From positions 98,168 to 162,167 of the forward strand of contig NZ_ML660185.1 of NCBI RefSeq assembly GCF_007483665.1: a stretch of 64,000 nucleotides of DNA, given 5' to 3'. Position 1 is the stretch's first letter; each line of letters opens with the position of its first letter. Made by a program: the position numbers and the translations under genes. Below, piece by piece: positions 43,286 to 52,405 of this stretch. This stretch comes from Catellatospora sichuanensis. Its GTDB lineage: Bacteria; Actinomycetota; Actinomycetes; Mycobacteriales; Micromonosporaceae. Under the pieces are notes generated by a model, which did no database searches, was not told where the DNA came from, and saw only the letters and a program-made list of their open reading frames with translations.

Positions 43286-44436
43286 TTCTTGAGAGCGACG
43301 AGCGCCAGGCCCTGCGCCGCGCCGTGTCCGATCTGGCCGGCAAGTACGGCCACGACTACTACCTGCGCTGCACCCGGGCGGGGGAGAAGACCACCGAGCT
43401 GTGGCAGGAGGCGGGGCGGCTCGGCTACCTGGGCGTGCACGTGCCCGAGGAGTACGGCGGCGGTGGTGGTGGCATCGGCGACCTGGCCGCGGTCTGCGAG
43501 GAGCTCGGCGCGGCGGGCTGTCCGCTGCTGATGATGGTCGTCTCCCCGGCGATCTGTGCCACGGTGATCTCCCGTTTCGGCACCGATGCGCAGAAGCAGC
43601 GCTGGCTGCCGGGCCTGGCCGACGGGACGAGGATCTTCGCGTTCGCGATCACCGAACCCGATGCCGGATCCAACTCGCACAAGCTCACCACCACCGCGAC
43701 CCGTGACGGCGACGGCTGGCTGCTGTCCGGCCGCAAGACCTACATCTCCGGTATCGACGAGGCCGAGGCGGTGCTGGTCGTGGGGCGTACCGCCGACGAG
43801 CGCACGGGTCGGCTCAAGCCGGTGCTGTTCGTCGTGCCGACGGACGCGCCAGGTTTCACCGCCACGCACATCCCGACGGAGCTGGTCGCGCCGGAGAAGC
43901 AGTACAACCTGTTCCTGGACGAGGTGCGGCTGCCGGACGACGCCCTGGTCGGCAGCGCCGACGCGGGGCTGCTGCAGCTGTTCGCCGGGCTCAACCCGGA
44001 ACGCATCATGGCCTCGGCGTTCGCCCTCGGCATGGCCCGGTACGCGCTGGCGCGGGCCGTCGGGTACGCCAAGACCCGCACCGTGTGGGGGCCGCCGATC
44101 GGCGCGCACCAGGCCATCAGCCACCCGCTCGCGGCCTGCCACATCGAGGTCGAACTGGCCCGGCTGATGACCCGCGAGGCGGCGTACCTCTACGACAGCG
44201 GCGACGACCAGGCCGCCGGCGAAGCGGCGAACATGGCCAAGTACGCCGCGGGGGAGGCCACCGTGAAGACGGTCGACCAGGCCATCCAGACCCACGGCGG
44301 CAACGGGCTGGCCACCGAGTACGGGCTGGCCACGCTGCTCGTCGCGTCGCGGCTCGGGCGGATCGCCCCGGTCAGCCGGGAGATGATCCTCAACTTCGTC
44401 GCCCAGCACAGCCTGGGCCTGCCCAGGTCCTACTGA
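43282..44436 (+). CDS. Acyl-CoA dehydrogenase
   Basis: The 384-residue FAD enzyme would put a trans double bond into an acyl-CoA. It has FAFAITEPDAGSNSHKLTTTATRDGDGWLLSGRKTYISGI, the AMxxxG-like ERIMASAFALGMARYALARAVGYAKTRTVWGPPIGAHQAISHPLA and the C-terminal QAIQTHGGNGLATEYGLATLLVASRLGRIAPVSREM. The catalytic base region is the GGNGL/EYG segment. It would supply the unsaturated acyl-CoA for the carboxylase. Start GTG 43282, overlapping the alpha-subunit stop (GTGA). Confidence 0.92.
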   Translation: MILESDERQALRRAVSDLAGKYGHDYYLRCTRAGEKTTELWQEAGRLGYLGVHVPEEYGGGGGGIGDLAAVCEELGAAGCPLLMMVVSPAICATVISRFGTDAQKQRWLPGLADGTRIFAFAITEPDAGSNSHKLTTTATRDGDGWLLSGRKTYISGIDEAEAVLVVGRTADERTGRLKPVLFVVPTDAPGFTATHIPTELVAPEKQYNLFLDEVRLPDDALVGSADAGLLQLFAGLNPERIMASAFALGMARYALARAVGYAKTRTVWGPPIGAHQAISHPLAACHIEVELARLMTREAAYLYDSGDDQAAGEAANMAKYAAGEATVKTVDQAIQTHGGNGLATEYGLATLLVASRLGRIAPVSREMILNFVAQHSLGLPRSY

Positions 44437-44456
44437 GCCCGGGTAGCGTGATCGCC

Positions 44457-45068
44457 GTGCCGACCGCCCCCGTACGTGAACCGCGCCAGGACCGCAGCCG
44501 TGCCACCCGCCGGCGGCTGCTGGAAGCCTCGGTGCAGTGCATGGCCGAACTGGGGTGGTCGGGCACGACGGTCGCCGTCGTCGCCGAGCGCGCCGGGGTC
44601 TCGCGCGGCGCGGCCCAGCACCACTTCCCGACCCGGGAAGACCTGGTCACCGGGTTGATCGAGCACATGTCCGAGGTGCGTGCGGCCGAGATCGAGGCGG
44701 CTGTCGCCGGGTTGCGCAGCGGACCGCGGCGCACCGAGCAGGTGCTGGTCGTGCTGGTGGGCCTCTACCGCGGGCCGCTGTTCCGGGCGGCGCTGCACGT
44801 GTGGACCGCGGCCGCGGTCGACGAGTCGCTGCGGGCCCAGGTGCGCCCGCTGGAGGCGGCGCTCGGGCGCACCGCGCACGGCATGGCGGTGGAGCTGCTG
44901 CGCGTCGACGAGCAGACACCGGGCGCGCGCGAGACGGTCCAGGCGACTTTGGACCTGGCGCGCGGCCTGGGCCTGGGCGAGCTGCTGCACGACGACACGG
45001 CCCGCCGGGCCCGGGTGCTGCGCCAGTGGGCCGCCACCCTCGACACGGTCCTGCCGCCGACCTCCTGA
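44457..45068 (+). CDS. TetR-family regulator of the carboxylase operon
   Basis: The 203-residue protein has HTH REPRQDRSRATRRRLLEASVQCMAELGWSGTTVAVVAERAGVSRGAAQHHFPTREDLVTGLIEHM and a helical C-domain. This is the TetR type found next to acyl-CoA dehydrogenase operons, where it probably senses an acyl-CoA. I chose GTG 44457 because TAGCGT lies 7 bases before it, the spacing of a leaderless -10; GTG 44448 is the alternative. It thus may have its own promoter inside the operon. Likely target: the operon promoter near 36898. Confidence 0.85.
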   Translation: MPTAPVREPRQDRSRATRRRLLEASVQCMAELGWSGTTVAVVAERAGVSRGAAQHHFPTREDLVTGLIEHMSEVRAAEIEAAVAGLRSGPRRTEQVLVVLVGLYRGPLFRAALHVWTAAAVDESLRAQVRPLEAALGRTAHGMAVELLRVDEQTPGARETVQATLDLARGLGLGELLHDDTARRARVLRQWAATLDTVLPPTS

Positions 45069-45264
45069 ACGTCTGGCCGGAGTCGGCCGGGCACCATCTG
45101 TCAGGATCGCCCGGACACTTCCGGTTTTGCCGAAGGGCGCCGGAATGCGCGGCACCCGTTGCATGCTGCCGACCTCCGGAGTCGGCTGCCCCGCCCGACC
45201 GTGACGCCCTGGTTCTGCTCGCACTGATCAGCATGCATGGACATCCATCACATTGATCTCTAGG

Positions 45265-45287
45265 CTTTATGTTCATTGGACATAAAG
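45265..45287. promoter_or_regulatory. Inverted repeat just before the RHS gene
   Basis: CTTTATGT, 7 bases, ACATAAAG: exact 8-base arms in an AT-rich patch immediately upstream of the GGAGG site and ATG 45297. It may be an operator or a 5'UTR hairpin. Confidence 0.45.
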
Positions 45288-45296
45288 TCGGAGGTG

Positions 45297-48200
45297 ATGT
45301 TCGTGAACGCGAGACGGACAGGTGCGGCGCGAGTCGTCGCGAGCCTGGTGGCGGCTGCCGTGGTGCTGACGCCGCCCGTGCCGGCGGCAGCCGGCGAGGA
45401 AAGGCCGCCGGGCTGGGTGCAGGCACTCGGCGCGACGTCCAGGGGAGCCCGCAGCGGGGCGGTTCCGTGGACGGGGTCCACGAACGCGCCGCCGGCCAGG
45501 AGCGTGCCGGTCCCGGCGGCGAAGGCGACCTTCCCGGCGGCCGCGACATGGTCGACCGGCCCCGCAGAGCGGGCCGCGGTCGCGCCGGACGGCACGGCAC
45601 GGCCGGTGCGGGTGGGCGCCCCCGGCGCCGCGACGGAGCCCGCGCTGACCGTCCAGGTTCACGACCAGCAGACCGCACGTCGCGTCGGCGTATCCGGATT
45701 CGTGTTCACCATCGGCGGGGCGGCACGGCCGCAGCCGAAAGCCGCTCCCGTCACGCTGACCGTCGACTACGCCGCCTTCGCCGATGCCTACGGCGCCGGG
45801 TACGCCGACCGGCTCACCATCGTCGAGCTGCCCGACTGCGCCGTCTCGGCGGCGCCGCCCGCAGGGTGCGCGGTGCGCGGACGGTCGCTGCCGACGCGCA
45901 ACGACCTGCAGGCCAAACGGCTCGCCGTCGATGTCGCCGATCTGGGCGTCGCGGCCGCCGGGACGCGGTGGGCGGCCGAACGCGCCCCGGCGGTACGCGG
46001 CGTCACGCCGGCCGCCGGCACACCCGCGGATCTCGACTCGCGGTCGGTGACGTTCGCGGTCTCCAGCGACCCGGGTGGCCCGACCGGCACCTTCGCCGCG
46101 TCGCCGCTGCCGCGGGCGGGCAGCTGGCAGGTCGCACCCGGGTCGGGCGCGTTCACCTACGCCTACCCGATCACGGTCCCGGCGGCGGGCGCGGGCGACG
46201 CCCCGGCGGTGTCGCTGAACTACTCCTCGGGCGTCGTCGACGGCCTCACCCTGGCCGGCAACACCCAGGCCGGTCCGGCCGGGCTCGGCTGGTCCGATTT
46301 CGCGAACGCGTACATCGAGCGCGCCTACACCCCGTGCTACGAGGCGCCGCTGCACACCGCCGACCTGTGCTGGAAGTCCGACAACGCGACCATCTCACTG
46401 GGCGGGGTCACGGGCCCGCTGATCCCGACCAACGCCGACCGCACGCAGTGGAGGGTGCAGAGCGATCCGGACTGGACGATCACCCGGCAGAGCGGCGCGA
46501 TGTACACCAACACCCACGGCACGCAGTACTGGACGGTGACCGGCCCGGACGGCACACAGTATCTGTTCGGCTACGGGCACATGCCCGGGCGCAGGACGAA
46601 CTCGCTGCTGAGCGTGCCGGTGATCGCCGACGGCAGCGGGGAGCCGTGCCGTGGCGCCGGTGACGTCGTCGGCGCGTGCGAGCAGGGCTGGCGGTGGTAC
46701 CTGGACCGGGTCGTCGACCCGCGGGGCAACGTGCAGGCGCTGCTGTACGAGCGCGAGGAGAACTGGTACTCGGCGCTGCGGGGCCTGGGCGCGAACATGC
46801 TCTACCACCGGGCGGCCCTGCTCAAGGAGATCACCTACGGCGGCCGCGACTGGGACGCGAACACGTACTCGGCCCGGGTCACGTTCGGGATCCAGTCGCG
46901 GTGCATCCTGCTCGACGAGCGATGCGGTGACGCCGACAGGGGCAACGGGGCGTGGTTCCGCGACGTGCCCAACGACCTGATCTGCACGCAGAGCGCCACC
47001 TGCGCGGTGCACGCGCCGTCGTTCTTCAGCGGCCGGCGCTACTCCCACGTGCGTACGGAGGTCAAGGTCGGCGCGGCCTGGAAGCTGGTGGCGCAGCACA
47101 ACCTGATCCACAGCTTCGGTGACGACCAGCTCGGCGCGGCCGCGAAGCTGCAGCTGGAGAAGATCCAGCACGCCGGTGTCGCGTTCGGACAGCTGGCCGC
47201 GCTTCCGCCGACCGAGTTCGGGCACCAGGTGCTGGACAACCGGGCCGACCACGGCTCCAACATCCCGGTGGCGATGCGCCACCGCCGGGTCAACCGCGTC
47301 ACCACGCCGCTGGGCGGCACCATCGACGTGGCGTACAACGTGAACCGGTTCTGCGACCCGGCATACCGGCCCGCACGCTGGGACCGCAACGTGCGCGACT
47401 GCTTCCCCCAGCGCGTACGCGGCGACGTCTTCAGCGAGACCGGGATCTTCCACAAGTATCTCGTCATGGCGGTCGTGGAGCGGTCCGGCACCGGCCCGGT
47501 GGCCGGGCCGCCGGTGCGCACCACCTACACCTACCAGGGCGATCCCGGCTGGGGATTCGACACCAGCTCCTTCGCCCGGGACGACGACGAGGTCGGCTGG
47601 TCGCGCTGGGCGGGCTACGGCCAGCTCACCGTCGCCAAGGGCACTTCCAGGACCCAGCTCAAGCTGTATCGCGGCCTGCACGAGGACTGGGAACTGGTCG
47701 AGGTCCCCGGCAGCGGCGACCTGATCCCGCGTCCGGGCCGGCAGGTGCGGCTGACCCATCTGGACGGCACCGGCTCGTTCGACGACGTCTACCCGCTGGC
47801 CGGGCGGACGATGGAGGAGCGCCAGCTCGGCACGCTCGACGGCGTCGCGGACGCGGTCCTGCAGACCAGGCGCCACACCTACACCCTGTCCGCGCCGCCG
47901 ACCGGTGAGGTCTACGACGGATTCCTCTACGCGCCGATCTGGGCCGGTGTCGCGACGACCCTTGAGCGGGTCTACGTCACGACCAGCGCCTTCAAGGAGC
48001 GCCGCAGCCACACGACCTACGGCGTGAACCGGCAGCCGGTGTCGACGCTGGAGGAGGGCTGGCTCGACACGACCGGCGACGAACGCTGCACCCTGACCGG
48101 CTACGCCGGCAACGGCACCGGGACGATGCGCAACCTGGTGTCGGTCAACCGGACGGTCGCCGGCGGCTGCACGTCGACCCAGGTCCTGCACCGCACCGAG

Positions 48201-51200
48201 ACCTACTACGACGACATGGACACCCTCGGCGCGGCGCCGGTGAAGGGGCTGCCGACCCGGCAGCGCACCCAGCTCGACGCGACCCGCTGGAGCGAGACGC
48301 GCACCGAGTACGACAACTTCGGCCGCCCGGTGAAGGTGACCGACGCGGGTGGCGGGCAGACCACCACCGTGTACGGGGTCACCGCCGGGGCTCCGGCCAA
48401 CCAGGCGCCGATCCGCACCACGGTCACCAACGCGCTCGGCCACGTCGACACCACGACCTGGCTGCCGGAGTTCGGCGTCGCCGCCGCGAACACCGACGCC
48501 GACGGCGACCTGACCAGCTACAGCTACGACGCCTTCGGGCGGCTGACCGCGGTGTGGCAGCCCACCGAGCCGCTGAGCAGCGTCGAGGAGCCGTCCTGGC
48601 GGTTCTCCTACGACATGACCCAGCGCAGCGTGCGAACGCGTCGGCTTACCTCGGACGCCCGCAGCGGCGCGCAGGTCACGTTCCAGGACACCTGGAGCGT
48701 CGCCGACGGGCTCGGCCGCCCGCGCCAGACGCAGAGCACCTCACCGGCGGCCGGCCGGATCCTGGTCACGGAGACGCGCTACGACGAGCGCGGACTGCTC
48801 GCCGAGCAGACCGTGGAGCAGGCCTTCACCGGCACCGCGGGCGCATTCGTCGACGGCGGCACCGGCTGGCTCAACCGCGACCGGCACCGCTACGACGAAC
48901 TGGGCCGCCAGACCGGCCTCGACTGGTATCGCGGCACCGTGCTCGCACACACCACCACCACCGCGTACGGCGTGGACTCGGTGACCGTGACCGGCCCGAC
49001 CGGCCGGAAGGTCCGCGAGCGGGTCGACGCGCACGGGCGCACCGTGGGCGTCGACGAGTGGGCCGGCACCGGCTGGGTCACCACCGCCTACGGCTACGAC
49101 CTGGCCGACCGGCTGATGTCGGTCACCGATCCCGCCGGCAGCCGGGTCGACTACGGCTACAACCTCGCCGGGTGGCGCACCAGCCAGCAGGACCCCGATC
49201 GCGGCAGCGGCACCGTCGGCTACGACACCGCCGGACGCCGGACCAGCGTGCGCGACGCCCGCGGCAACGAGATCTTCACCGCGTACGACCTGCTGGGGCG
49301 GCCCACCGAACGCCGGATCGGCACGGCGACCGGGGCGCTGCTCGCCTCGTGGACCTACGACACGGCCACCGGCGGCAAGGGCCGGCTGCACCGCGAGACC
49401 ACCTACTCCACCGCCGGCACCTGGACGTCGGAGACCACCGGCTACGACCAGCGGGGCCGGGCGCTGGGCGTGCGGGCCACCGTGCCGGCCGGCCTGGCCG
49501 GGCTGGGCGGCACCTACACCAGCACGCAGACCTACGACCGGGCCGACCGGGTCCGCGCCGTCACCCATCCGGCGATCGGCGGACTCGCAGCCGAGACGGT
49601 CACCACCCACTACGACGCCGCCGGTCTGCCGGTCCGGCTCAGCGGCCTGGCCGAGTACGTGTGGAACGTGGCCTATGACGACCGGGGCCGCCCGGCCCAG
49701 GCGGGCTACGGGCCGCGCCCGGGCGGGGCGACGTGGCTGGGCCAGGCCTGGACCTACGACGTCGACCAGCGCCGCAACGGCGCCGAGACGTACCTCGCCG
49801 GATCAGGCACGCCCGACGGCGTGGTCGCCGATCACGACCTGGTCTTCGACGCCTCCGGCAACCTGACCCGCAAGGCCACCAGGCACCTGGGCCAGTCCTG
49901 GCAGGAATGCTTCGGCTACGACGACCGGGCCCGGCTCACCGGCGCGCACACCGTGCCGGTCACTGCCACCTGCGAGTCGGGCACGCCCGGCACCGGCGAC
50001 CGCGCCTACCGCCACACGTACGGCTACGGCCCCGACGGGCGCATCCTCAGCCGCTCCGAGCAGGGCGCCACCACCACCTACAGCTACCCGGCAGCCGGCG
50101 CGGCCCGGCCGCACGCCCCGACGGCGATCGGCGGCCGAGTCCACACCTGGGACGCCGACGGCAACCTCAGCACCCGCGCCGTCACCGGTGGCACCGAGAC
50201 GTTCTCCTGGAACGTCGAGGGCATGCTCGCGTCCGTCGCCGGACCCGGCGGCCAGACGTCCTTCATCCACGATTCCGCGGGCAACCGGCTGCTGCGCACC
50301 GCCCCTGACGGATCCCGCACCCTCTACCTGTTCGGCCACGAGGTCACCGCGAACAACGCCGGCACGGCCGTGACCGCGGTGCGCCCCTACGCCCTCGACG
50401 GGAAGCTGGTCGCCACGCGTACCCCCGCCGCCCTGGAGTACGTCGTCACCGACGTCGACGGGTCCGTCGAACTGACCGTGCCCGCAGGTGGCACGCCGAC
50501 CGCCGACCGCAGCTACACGCCCTACGGCCGGGTGCGCGCCGGGAGCGGCGAGCCGGCGAGCGACCGCGGGTTCATCGGCCAGATCGAGGACGCCACGACC
50601 GGACTGTCCTATCTCAACGCGCGGTACTACGACACCGCCACGGCCCTGTTCCTGTCACCCGACCCGGTCTACGACACCGGCGAGCCGAAGTCGCTCAATC
50701 CCTACACCTACGCGATGGACAACCCGGCCGCCCGGTCGGACCCGAGCGGCCTCTACTCGGCGTACACGTGGGGCCTCGAGCTGGAGAACGACCAGCTCAA
50801 GGGATACAACCGGGAACTGGTCGCGCAGCTGGGGGTGCTCGGCAACCACATCGAGCAGCTGCAGGACGTCATCCGCCAGCAGCAGGACGTCATGCGGCGG
50901 ATGGCCACCTACATCGCGGCCCTGGAGGCCGAGATCCGGCGGCAGGCCACCATCATCGTGCAACTGCGGTCACGGGTGGCGTACCTGGAACGGGTGGTCG
51001 CCTCGCAACGCCGCGAGATCAGCCGCCTGCGCCGGGTCGTGGCCGCCCAGGACGCCTACATCAGGCGGCAGAACGCCATCATCAGCTTCGCCGTGCACCG
51101 GATGTGGACCCTGGAGATGGCCCACAAGTACCAATTCGTCAACGTCGACACCCGGCCCGTGGTCATGCGGATCGCCAACGCCGGGTTCGCCGCGGGCCAG

Positions 51201-51542
51201 GACCGTGCCCAGATCGAAGCCTCGATCCGCTTCGAGACCGGCTCCATGGCTGCCTCGGCGGCCATGGGCATGGTCAACCGCCCGTACGTGCCGTCGCGAG
51301 CCGAAGCGGCGCAGGCCGCGGAGATCGCGGAACTACGTGCGCAGGTCGAGGACCTGACCAGCTACAACCCCGACGACCTCGCCTGGGACGTGCTAGGGCT
51401 GGTGCCCTACGTCGGTGACGCGGCCGGCGTCGGGGACATCGGCCAGGGACTGGGCTGCGAATTCGCGCCCCATTTCTGGGAAGGCGTGGTCGAGGGTCTC
51501 ACCCTCTCGATCAGCCCGTCAGTGTCTCACTACAGCTGCTGA
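45297..51542 (+). CDS. Secreted RHS/YD-repeat protein with long C-terminal coiled coil
   Basis: A 2081-residue protein with a signal peptide (residues 1-33). The N-terminal 900 residues include wall-protein-like beta domains. Many YD repeats (YDxxGRxxx, seen for example around 48300-50200) would form the RHS shell. The RHS core ends with RYYDTATALFLSPDP…NPYTYAMDNPAARSDPSG by residue 1817. The tail (1818-2081) holds 12 unbroken heptads (about 1852-1935) with I/V/M at each a position and L or Q at d. A region with WDVLGLVPYVGDAAGVGDIGQGL follows. No known toxin domain or immunity gene is evident. Start ATG 45297 with GGAGG. Confidence 0.9.
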   Translation: MFVNARRTGAARVVASLVAAAVVLTPPVPAAAGEERPPGWVQALGATSRGARSGAVPWTGSTNAPPARSVPVPAAKATFPAAATWSTGPAERAAVAPDGTARPVRVGAPGAATEPALTVQVHDQQTARRVGVSGFVFTIGGAARPQPKAAPVTLTVDYAAFADAYGAGYADRLTIVELPDCAVSAAPPAGCAVRGRSLPTRNDLQAKRLAVDVADLGVAAAGTRWAAERAPAVRGVTPAAGTPADLDSRSVTFAVSSDPGGPTGTFAASPLPRAGSWQVAPGSGAFTYAYPITVPAAGAGDAPAVSLNYSSGVVDGLTLAGNTQAGPAGLGWSDFANAYIERAYTPCYEAPLHTADLCWKSDNATISLGGVTGPLIPTNADRTQWRVQSDPDWTITRQSGAMYTNTHGTQYWTVTGPDGTQYLFGYGHMPGRRTNSLLSVPVIADGSGEPCRGAGDVVGACEQGWRWYLDRVVDPRGNVQALLYEREENWYSALRGLGANMLYHRAALLKEITYGGRDWDANTYSARVTFGIQSRCILLDERCGDADRGNGAWFRDVPNDLICTQSATCAVHAPSFFSGRRYSHVRTEVKVGAAWKLVAQHNLIHSFGDDQLGAAAKLQLEKIQHAGVAFGQLAALPPTEFGHQVLDNRADHGSNIPVAMRHRRVNRVTTPLGGTIDVAYNVNRFCDPAYRPARWDRNVRDCFPQRVRGDVFSETGIFHKYLVMAVVERSGTGPVAGPPVRTTYTYQGDPGWGFDTSSFARDDDEVGWSRWAGYGQLTVAKGTSRTQLKLYRGLHEDWELVEVPGSGDLIPRPGRQVRLTHLDGTGSFDDVYPLAGRTMEERQLGTLDGVADAVLQTRRHTYTLSAPPTGEVYDGFLYAPIWAGVATTLERVYVTTSAFKERRSHTTYGVNRQPVSTLEEGWLDTTGDERCTLTGYAGNGTGTMRNLVSVNRTVAGGCTSTQVLHRTETYYDDMDTLGAAPVKGLPTRQRTQLDATRWSETRTEYDNFGRPVKVTDAGGGQTTTVYGVTAGAPANQAPIRTTVTNALGHVDTTTWLPEFGVAAANTDADGDLTSYSYDAFGRLTAVWQPTEPLSSVEEPSWRFSYDMTQRSVRTRRLTSDARSGAQVTFQDTWSVADGLGRPRQTQSTSPAAGRILVTETRYDERGLLAEQTVEQAFTGTAGAFVDGGTGWLNRDRHRYDELGRQTGLDWYRGTVLAHTTTTAYGVDSVTVTGPTGRKVRERVDAHGRTVGVDEWAGTGWVTTAYGYDLADRLMSVTDPAGSRVDYGYNLAGWRTSQQDPDRGSGTVGYDTAGRRTSVRDARGNEIFTAYDLLGRPTERRIGTATGALLASWTYDTATGGKGRLHRETTYSTAGTWTSETTGYDQRGRALGVRATVPAGLAGLGGTYTSTQTYDRADRVRAVTHPAIGGLAAETVTTHYDAAGLPVRLSGLAEYVWNVAYDDRGRPAQAGYGPRPGGATWLGQAWTYDVDQRRNGAETYLAGSGTPDGVVADHDLVFDASGNLTRKATRHLGQSWQECFGYDDRARLTGAHTVPVTATCESGTPGTGDRAYRHTYGYGPDGRILSRSEQGATTTYSYPAAGAARPHAPTAIGGRVHTWDADGNLSTRAVTGGTETFSWNVEGMLASVAGPGGQTSFIHDSAGNRLLRTAPDGSRTLYLFGHEVTANNAGTAVTAVRPYALDGKLVATRTPAALEYVVTDVDGSVELTVPAGGTPTADRSYTPYGRVRAGSGEPASDRGFIGQIEDATTGLSYLNARYYDTATALFLSPDPVYDTGEPKSLNPYTYAMDNPAARSDPSGLYSAYTWGLELENDQLKGYNRELVAQLGVLGNHIEQLQDVIRQQQDVMRRMATYIAALEAEIRRQATIIVQLRSRVAYLERVVASQRREISRLRRVVAAQDAYIRRQNAIISFAVHRMWTLEMAHKYQFVNVDTRPVVMRIANAGFAAGQDRAQIEASIRFETGSMAASAAMGMVNRPYVPSRAEAAQAAEIAELRAQVEDLTSYNPDDLAWDVLGLVPYVGDAAGVGDIGQGLGCEFAPHFWEGVVEGLTLSISPSVSHYSC

Positions 51543-51550
51543 GACACCTG

Positions 51551-51592
51551 CCGGCCCGTGCGCCCACCCGCTGCGGCGGGCGCACGGACCGG
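51551..51592 (+). terminator. Terminator of the RHS gene
   Basis: A 15-base stem with one C/A mismatch (CCGGCCCGTGCGCCC with GGGCGCACGGACCGG) begins 8 bases after the RHS stop. Confidence 0.7.
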
Positions 51593-51606
51593 CCTACGAT
51601 GCCGAG

Positions 51607-52338
51607 GTGACCCGGGTGTTGCGACCGCATGCGGCGGCGCGCGTGACAGTGGACCTCGTGATCCTCACCGTCCGGTCACGCCGGCTCGACGTGCTGCTCG
51701 TCGAACGCGGCAACGAACCCTTCCGGGGGCGGTGGGCGCTGCCCGGCGGGTTCGTACGCGACGACGAGAACCTGCTCGCCGCGGCCCGCCGCGAGCTCGA
51801 TGAGGAGACCGGCATCGGCAGCGCGGCGCTGCACCTGGAGCAGATCGGCACCTACGGCGACCCCGGCCGCGACCCCAGCGGCCGGGTCGTCTCCGTGGCC
51901 TATCTCGCAATCGCGCCCGACCTGCCTACACCGCAGGCGGCCAGCGACGCCACGGCCGCGCGCTGGCAGCCCGTCGCCGACACCGCCGGGCTCGCGTACG
52001 ACCACGACGCGATCCTCGCCGACGGCCTCGAACTCGCCCGCGGCAAGCTGGAGACCACCACCCTGGCGACGGCCTTCTGCGCCGACCTGTTCACCCTCGT
52101 CGACCTGCGCCGGGTGTACGAAGCGGTCTGGGGCCGGCCGCTGGATCCGCGCAACTTCGAGCGCAAGGTGAACCGGACCGAGGGCTTCGTCGTCCCCACC
52201 GGACAGCGCCGCAGCCTGCCCACCGGCCGCCCGCCGGCGCTGTACCAGCGCGGGCCAGGAACGGTGCTCTACCCGGCGATGCTCCGTACCCGCATCGACA
52301 GTCCGCACACCGGGGACGGCGGCGACGACCGCCGATAG
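51607..52338 (+). CDS. NrtR-type Nudix regulator (Nudix + winged HTH)
   Basis: The 243-residue protein has an N-terminal Nudix domain with an intact Nudix box GGFVRDDENLLAAARRELDEETGI. Its C-terminal winged helix (about residues 150-220, ending in NFERKVNRTEGFVVPTG) is that of the NrtR regulators of NAD metabolism, which bind ADP-ribose. The intact box suggests it may also hydrolyse it. I chose GTG 51607; TACGAT 9 bases ahead fits a leaderless -10. It lies 67 bases ahead of the Pfs fusion on the same strand, a possible target. Confidence 0.85.
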   Translation: MTRVLRPHAAARVTVDLVILTVRSRRLDVLLVERGNEPFRGRWALPGGFVRDDENLLAAARRELDEETGIGSAALHLEQIGTYGDPGRDPSGRVVSVAYLAIAPDLPTPQAASDATAARWQPVADTAGLAYDHDAILADGLELARGKLETTTLATAFCADLFTLVDLRRVYEAVWGRPLDPRNFERKVNRTEGFVVPTGQRRSLPTGRPPALYQRGPGTVLYPAMLRTRIDSPHTGDGGDDRR

Positions 52339-52405
52339 AGTGGGCCGCGCCGGGACGCCCGACCGCGCGGGCCGGTGCGTGTCCGGCGGCGGAACGGGGG
52401 ACCAG

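Noticed and set aside
46395..48443. A 682-codon minus-strand frame inside the RHS gene
   Set aside because: Antisense shadow of the YD-repeat coding region, without any recognisable domain.
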